This document shows, piece after piece, positions 59,500 through 64,000 of a DNA stretch of 64,000 nucleotides. Each line of letters starts with the position of its first letter. Position 1 is the stretch's first letter. The translations under genes and the position numbers were made by a program. This DNA is from Phallus indusiatus (lineage: Eukaryota; Basidiomycota; Agaricomycetes; Phallales; Phallaceae): positions 126,609 to 190,608 of the forward strand of contig JAQFWX010000053.1 of the NCBI GenBank assembly GCA_027605045.1, given 5' to 3'. A model generated the notes under the pieces. The model made no database searches. It saw nothing but the letters and a program-made list of their open reading frames with translations, and had not been told where the DNA came from.

Positions 59500-61189
59500 C
59501 GAGAATCAACTTCTCCTCAGTTTCCCTCAACCTCATACATACGTCCTTTCATTCAGTCCACCTTATGTCCCACGCTTCACAATACCTGTGGTTGTTATCT
59601 AGAATCTTCCTCTTTTTAATCCTTTGCACCCTCCTGCCGCTGCTGTGCCGGTTCAAATGTAGAGGATAATGAGACGGCTCCATGATCATTGCTCTCGGTA
59701 CGCCTGTAATAAAAATGGTTAAGAATATTACTGAGGCGGAAATATGGTTACTCACGTCAGATTTTTTTTGTCTTGTCTAGTCGTTTGGCAATCCTCTTGA
59801 TCGATTTCCGAAGTCGGTCTGGTCGGTGTGACGGCCATTCGTCTGAGTCGACCAGAAGCTGCATTTCGAGCGAGGCTTGTACCAAAACACTGATCGGGAT
59901 CTATTACAAAATGATTGAAGAATAAGATAAAATAAACATACACATGATATCTTTTCAATTCTTTCAATTTCGCGTGGTCCGCCCATGTTCATTGGTGGCT
60001 GCAACTTCCACCCCTACAGCCGGAGAGACCTGGTCCACTATGTCCTGCAGAGGAGTCAGATAGGTCGACAGGAAACGTCATCGTCAAGATATTGATGAAT
60101 CGAAGAATCATTTACACCTCGAAAACAGCCCGGATCGAGGCATCAAACCGGACATCGCCGAAGGAGCAATTCGAGCGTCGTTTGATGCGATCATGATGAT
60201 AGTTTTGTTTTTTTTTATACATATCAAATCTATCGTTGGATCGTAAGATCATTCCGCAACAGGGTGAGAACATACAGTTACTCGTTCTTTTACCTCAACA
60301 AGCTGATCTGATTGTTGGTAAGTTTCAGCACTCCGTCGATGAGCCTATTTCAAATATTGAGATGGCGCTTAGGGCACGAGAGAAGATACATAGCATACAT
60401 CATGGTGGGAGTGGGAGTAGGCTGCTGCTGGTCTAGTCGCAGGATCAATAATACACTCACTGATAACCGATCGATGTACTTACATGAGGGCAAATGATGG
60501 GGAAGAAGTGAATGTGGCAATGTGTACCAGTGTGTACCAGGGTCAAGAGACGCGTCGGGTTGAAACGTAAGTACGCGCGTAACCGGTTCCGGTTCCCTTG
60601 CATGTGGCAAGGACTCTGGATGCCCGCAGAATTTGCTTCCATGTAGCACTTGTTTGTATATATTTGGTTTCTCTGTATCATGTGACATATCGTGTGACTA
60701 GCAATAGTAAATACGCCACCGACAGGCTACAGCAACCTCTTTCGAAGTCGAATCTATCACGGAAAACAAAGCTATCAAGTCGACACGTAGGAAGCGTCCT
60801 TCTTCTAGAGGTCGATGATCAAGGCTGATGTCGTTAGCGGTGTGTCCTCTAGCAACCACTGCGACGCGTCCCGTTGTATCGCTTGCGGGCAAGTCCGTGT
60901 CCGTCAGTTGTGTTATAAGCTTGATGTCGAACTACTTAAACAGACCATACAACGCAGCACGACATTCTCCCGCAAGTTCCATTATCCAATTATCACTTTA
61001 CTACCTACATAATCGAATCATTCCTTGAAAGCCACTCGCCGAAATTCCGCAGATCGCCATCTAACGTTAATTACACCTACTAATGGATGGAATGCCACCA
61101 TCTGTATTTCGGTTAATTTCAAATGAATGAGACGTCAAAGCCTTGAAGGATGGGAGGATAAGAGAAGAGTGCCACCAATTTTGCGAACA
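59500..61189. other. No intact gene; scattered coding relics
   Basis: Some minus-strand stretches (for example 59750-60010, FGTSLARNAASGRLRRMAV in one frame) look like isolated exons but cannot be joined to a gene. Nothing is recognised with confidence. Confidence 0.4.
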
Positions 61190-61900
61190 CTGTCCAATCA
61201 TTCTTCAAGAGATGACATGGACAGGAGATGACTAGCTGAGCGACAAAACAGACGTACATTCACGGGACCGTCGGTGCCATGAACGCCACGAATGACCTTC
61301 GAATCGGGAAAGATATCGGAAGGTTGAGCATTGTGCGTTTGTGTTTTGCAGAAGTAATGCAGCAGATTATCAAAGTTCCAGCCTTTATTACCGAAGACGG
61401 ATTTCAAAGCGTCATATTCAGCTTTACTGGCTCTCTGTGATTTGCCAAATTACTAGTGAGCTTATCGGAGTAGCTCGAGGGTAATTACCACCCAAACCAT
61501 AGCGTTGACACCGCTACCTCCAGCGAGTATTTTGCCCCTATAAAGGGTCATTTAGTGCTTCAGATCAGCAGCGGCACGGCAGTCACTAGTCACTAGTCAC
61601 CTTGGGATGTATAACACTTTCGGACGAGCCAGTCACCGGATCGAGGAGGTTTTTTGTTTGAATCGGCTCCAATGGTATTTGGGATCTCTTGCGGTCAATA
61701 GCCAGCCACCTGGACTAGATTGTTAAACAGGCGAGATATGTAGATCTTTTTGAACACACCCCCACTGTGCAATAGGATCGGTAGAAACCTTATCTACACC
61801 CACCTCAAGGACGTCAATGTGGAGACCAAAAACTTCGGATACTCTGCAGGACAGGTTAGCCCTAGCATAGCTGGACGTTACCGGAATTATAACGGATGTG
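61190..61900 (-). pseudogene. GMC oxidoreductase remnant
   Basis: Reading the minus strand: VLEVGVDKVSTDPIAQ near 61830-61780; GKILAGGSGVNAMVWV (the GG.S..N.M.W. FAD-linked loop) near 61540-61490; and SKAEYDALKSVFG, GWNFDNLLHYFCKTQTH and VHGTDGPVNV at 61430-61255. All are recognisable GMC blocks (glucose-methanol-choline, as in aryl-alcohol oxidases), but the N-terminal Rossmann motif and the C-terminal catalytic His/Asn region are missing or scrambled, and stops occur between. It is a decayed gene caught between the two duplicated F-box segments. Confidence 0.7.
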
Positions 61901-62289
61901 CATATCTCAGGATCGGTTCAAAGTAATTTGAACTGTGAGTGTGTGGTAGGCGAAACCGACTACGAGTGCTTTCGGGCAATTCAAGCGTTCGATGGTGTAA
62001 TATTGTAAGTGCTTCTATGGAAATGTTTGCGACAAAGTCTGACATTCTTCGGAGGGATGAACACCTCAAGCAGGCGGTGGGTAATAAAAATGGGGTTCTA
62101 GTACTCTTCGCTTGAAATTGTAGATTATTTTACATTTTTTTGATCGGCTGAGGAGATGAGGTCTAGTGATATACTTTGTGCTGGGTTGTATCACTGACTT
62201 AGGTTTGGCTAAGAAATATAAATTGATCAAGTTAATCAAACTTCGAATGCGTCTGCGTACATGCAAGGAGGTTAGCGACCTCGGGCGCT

Positions 62290-63990
62290 TCTAGTTACAT
62301 AACCGTTGACCCTAAGTTGAAACCCCGCTGAGTGGTGCACTTCTCGTCTAGCACTGCCACTCCATGGACCGTTTACCTTTTGAAATACTATCTGATATCA
62401 TCGAGTACTCTCTTCCACTCAACGGCCCTTTACTGGATAAATCCATCCCGGCTCGCTTCCAACGGCTACGCTCGCTCTCTTTCATTAATAGGCAGCTACG
62501 TTGGGTCTGTCTGTACTTGTCGTCCCGTGATCTCTTCATACCTTCCAGATCCTTTTATGAGGGCTGGGTGTCCAGACTGGAGGGTCTTCCACGGGATCAT
62601 ATCTTGAATACACGATGTCGCTCCTTGGAGCTTCAGCCGCGGCTTAAGCATGCGTCCCGGGAGAATACCTGGTTTTGGCAGCACAACTTGATGGTAACCA
62701 AGGTTTATGTAGAATCCTACTTCATGGGTAACTTTTTGACCCAAAATGGTTTGCTTCCCAACCTCCGTACCATCCATATCCATTTTGGCTCAAGTATCAA
62801 CATTGATGCTTATGACTTTTTGTTCACGGCGTGTCTACCGAAATCAGTCAACGCGCTTTATTTGCACTTTTATTTTCCTGCTTGCAAGTATAACGACCTG
62901 TATTTTTGGGGCAAATCCATTGCTAAAGGCGGTCTTGAGAAGGACACCGATACGTTTTTCAAGTCGCAAGCACCCATTAGAAATACTGGACATGTTGATA
63001 TTAGGAGAAGAAGGGCGAAGCGAACTAGAAATACAATATTTCGCTGACGCACCCCTGATTCACGACGTGGCAAGGATCTGGGGTTCACTATTTGAGGCAA
63101 CACCCCGTCTTTTCGTAGAGGGAATCCAAGTGCCCATCGAGGAAGCGTCAAAACACCTTTTATCTTTGGATATGGACGAAGCACTCGAATGTTATTCCAA
63201 ACGTCAGGGTCTTGAAGGAATGGAATGGAGATGGTATCCTACACTAAAACCGCCGGGGTGGTGGTCAAAGAATCGGAAGAAGAAGCAAGGGATTCGACGC
63301 CTCGTTCGAAAATTTGCGTCGTTTTTCAAAAGGTGAGATAAAGAACACGAGTTATGTAAAATTAGGAAGAGTTTGCTTGTTGCATGATTGCAATCCAAGG
63401 ATTCAGTGATTTCGTTTTGCGTAGCAAAGAAGAATAGTCTGACATGCGTTGTTTGTACTGTTGTCCTATATAAAATTATAAGGAAAGTGAACGAGTGACC
63501 TTTACGTCGGTTCTCACATTTGAAATTGTAGTACTTTAGCAATCGTATGGACAAACACAAATGCAACAAATGCACCTCCAACGCCCATGTTACATACTAA
63601 TACCTATATTAGATCTGAATTATACTATATATGCGCAGTTAAAACATCATACCACACTCAATACTGCAAGTGATGGGTGATTTAACTCATTCAAGAACGT
63701 TAGCTTACACGTCAGTTGCGACAGGATAATTCGGGGAAGCAGGTGACACAGAATGAGAAATCCGAGGAGAGTTCAAGGAAGAGGAAAGTTGATCATGAGG
63801 CCTGGAGAATCCGCCATCGAGTCTTGACTCTTTATTCCCTCTACCATTGCTTCCTTTGTAGACTTTGAGAACGAAGATGACGACGCCGGGCCTCCTCTCA
63901 GTTCTGGTTTGCTGAGAGGAAGACTGCGGAAGTATTCTGTAATGATGATACTTCTTGCTTGCTAATCCAAATCCGTGACATTCTCCAATC
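62290..63990. repeat. Segmental duplication, copy B (partner 57870-59480)
   Basis: The same order of elements as copy A. Small indels in both coding and flanking parts show the two copies have diverged independently. Confidence 0.85.
62364..63336 (+). pseudogene. F-box-like protein, copy B, frameshifted
   Basis: It begins identically (MDRLPFEILSDIIEYSL) and follows copy A to about residue 178. A run of five T at 62903-62907 has one T more than copy A, so the frame changes after NDLYF. The original frame continues from there in a second open frame (PLEILDMLILG...RLVRKFASFF) to the stop at 63334-63336. The product would be truncated at 227 residues with an unrelated tail. A homopolymer sequencing error is possible. 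Confidence 0.7.
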
Positions 63991-64000
63991 TTCTCATATG
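63705..64000 (-). CDS. Partial gene at right edge, C-terminal part; unrecognised
   Basis: An open minus-strand frame enters from the right edge and ends at the TAA at 63705 (98 codons in view). Visible pieces are GECHGFGLASKKYHHYR, a Gln/Ser patch, RRPGVVIFVLKVYKG, then a Ser/Asn/Pro-rich tail. No domain is recognised. A shifted, shorter relative lies at 59282-59499. Confidence 0.5.
   Translation of the reverse strand, partial: YEKIGECHGFGLASKKYHHYRILPQSSSQQTRTERRPGVVIFVLKVYKGSNGRGNKESRLDGGFSRPHDQLSSSLNSPRISHSVSPASPNYPVATDV

Overview
The window looks like a piece of a mushroom-forming basidiomycete (Agaricomycetes) genome. The evidence is many introns of about 50-80 bp with GT(A/G)NG...AG borders, repeated DUF6533-type seven-helix membrane genes, a TKL kinase behind an MLKL/HeLo-like helical domain, Ser/Thr-rich GPI-anchored proteins, and no operons or bacterial signals. 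I built the gene models by eye, joining exons by phase and splice sites. No transcript or database evidence was available.

Layout. 1-5.7 kb: a gene cut by the left edge (minus) and, across a shared promoter, a ten-exon gene for a roughly 1330-residue protein. 5.9-34.9 kb: an accessory region dominated by a minus-strand array of DUF6533-like genes: copies 1-5 (copy 5 frameshifted) plus two 3' fragments. Between them sit a secreted tripeptidyl-aminopeptidase-like hydrolase (9.1-11.5 kb), a GPI-anchored Kre9/Knh1-like protein (15.6-16.5), a secreted Cys protein (16.8-17.4), a Pro/Ser-rich gene with a frame break (21.3-23.3), a decayed mitochondrial EF-Ts pseudogene (23.6-24.3), a tandem pair of tiny secreted proteins with a knottin-type C-C-CC-C-C spacing (25.4-26.8), and an 861-bp foldback element with tRNA-like motifs (27.7-28.6). 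35.7-44.8 kb: another GPI-type Ser/Pro-rich protein, a Zn2Cys6 protein, a small family of W/C-rich proteins (39.8-41.8), and a plus-strand DUF6533 gene (copy 6).

44.8-48.5 kb shows no gene I can support. 48.5-57.6 kb is conserved-looking: a 15-exon MFS sugar transporter (635 aa) and an 11-exon, 1339-aa receptor-like TKL kinase with one GC-AG intron. 57.8-64 kb holds two copies of a segment carrying an F-box-like gene and the 3' end of a minus-strand gene. One F-box-like copy is intact and one has a one-base insertion. A decayed GMC oxidoreductase lies between them.

No pathway links these genes. The pattern is a fast-evolving, duplication-rich surface/secretome region next to two housekeeping-like multi-exon genes.
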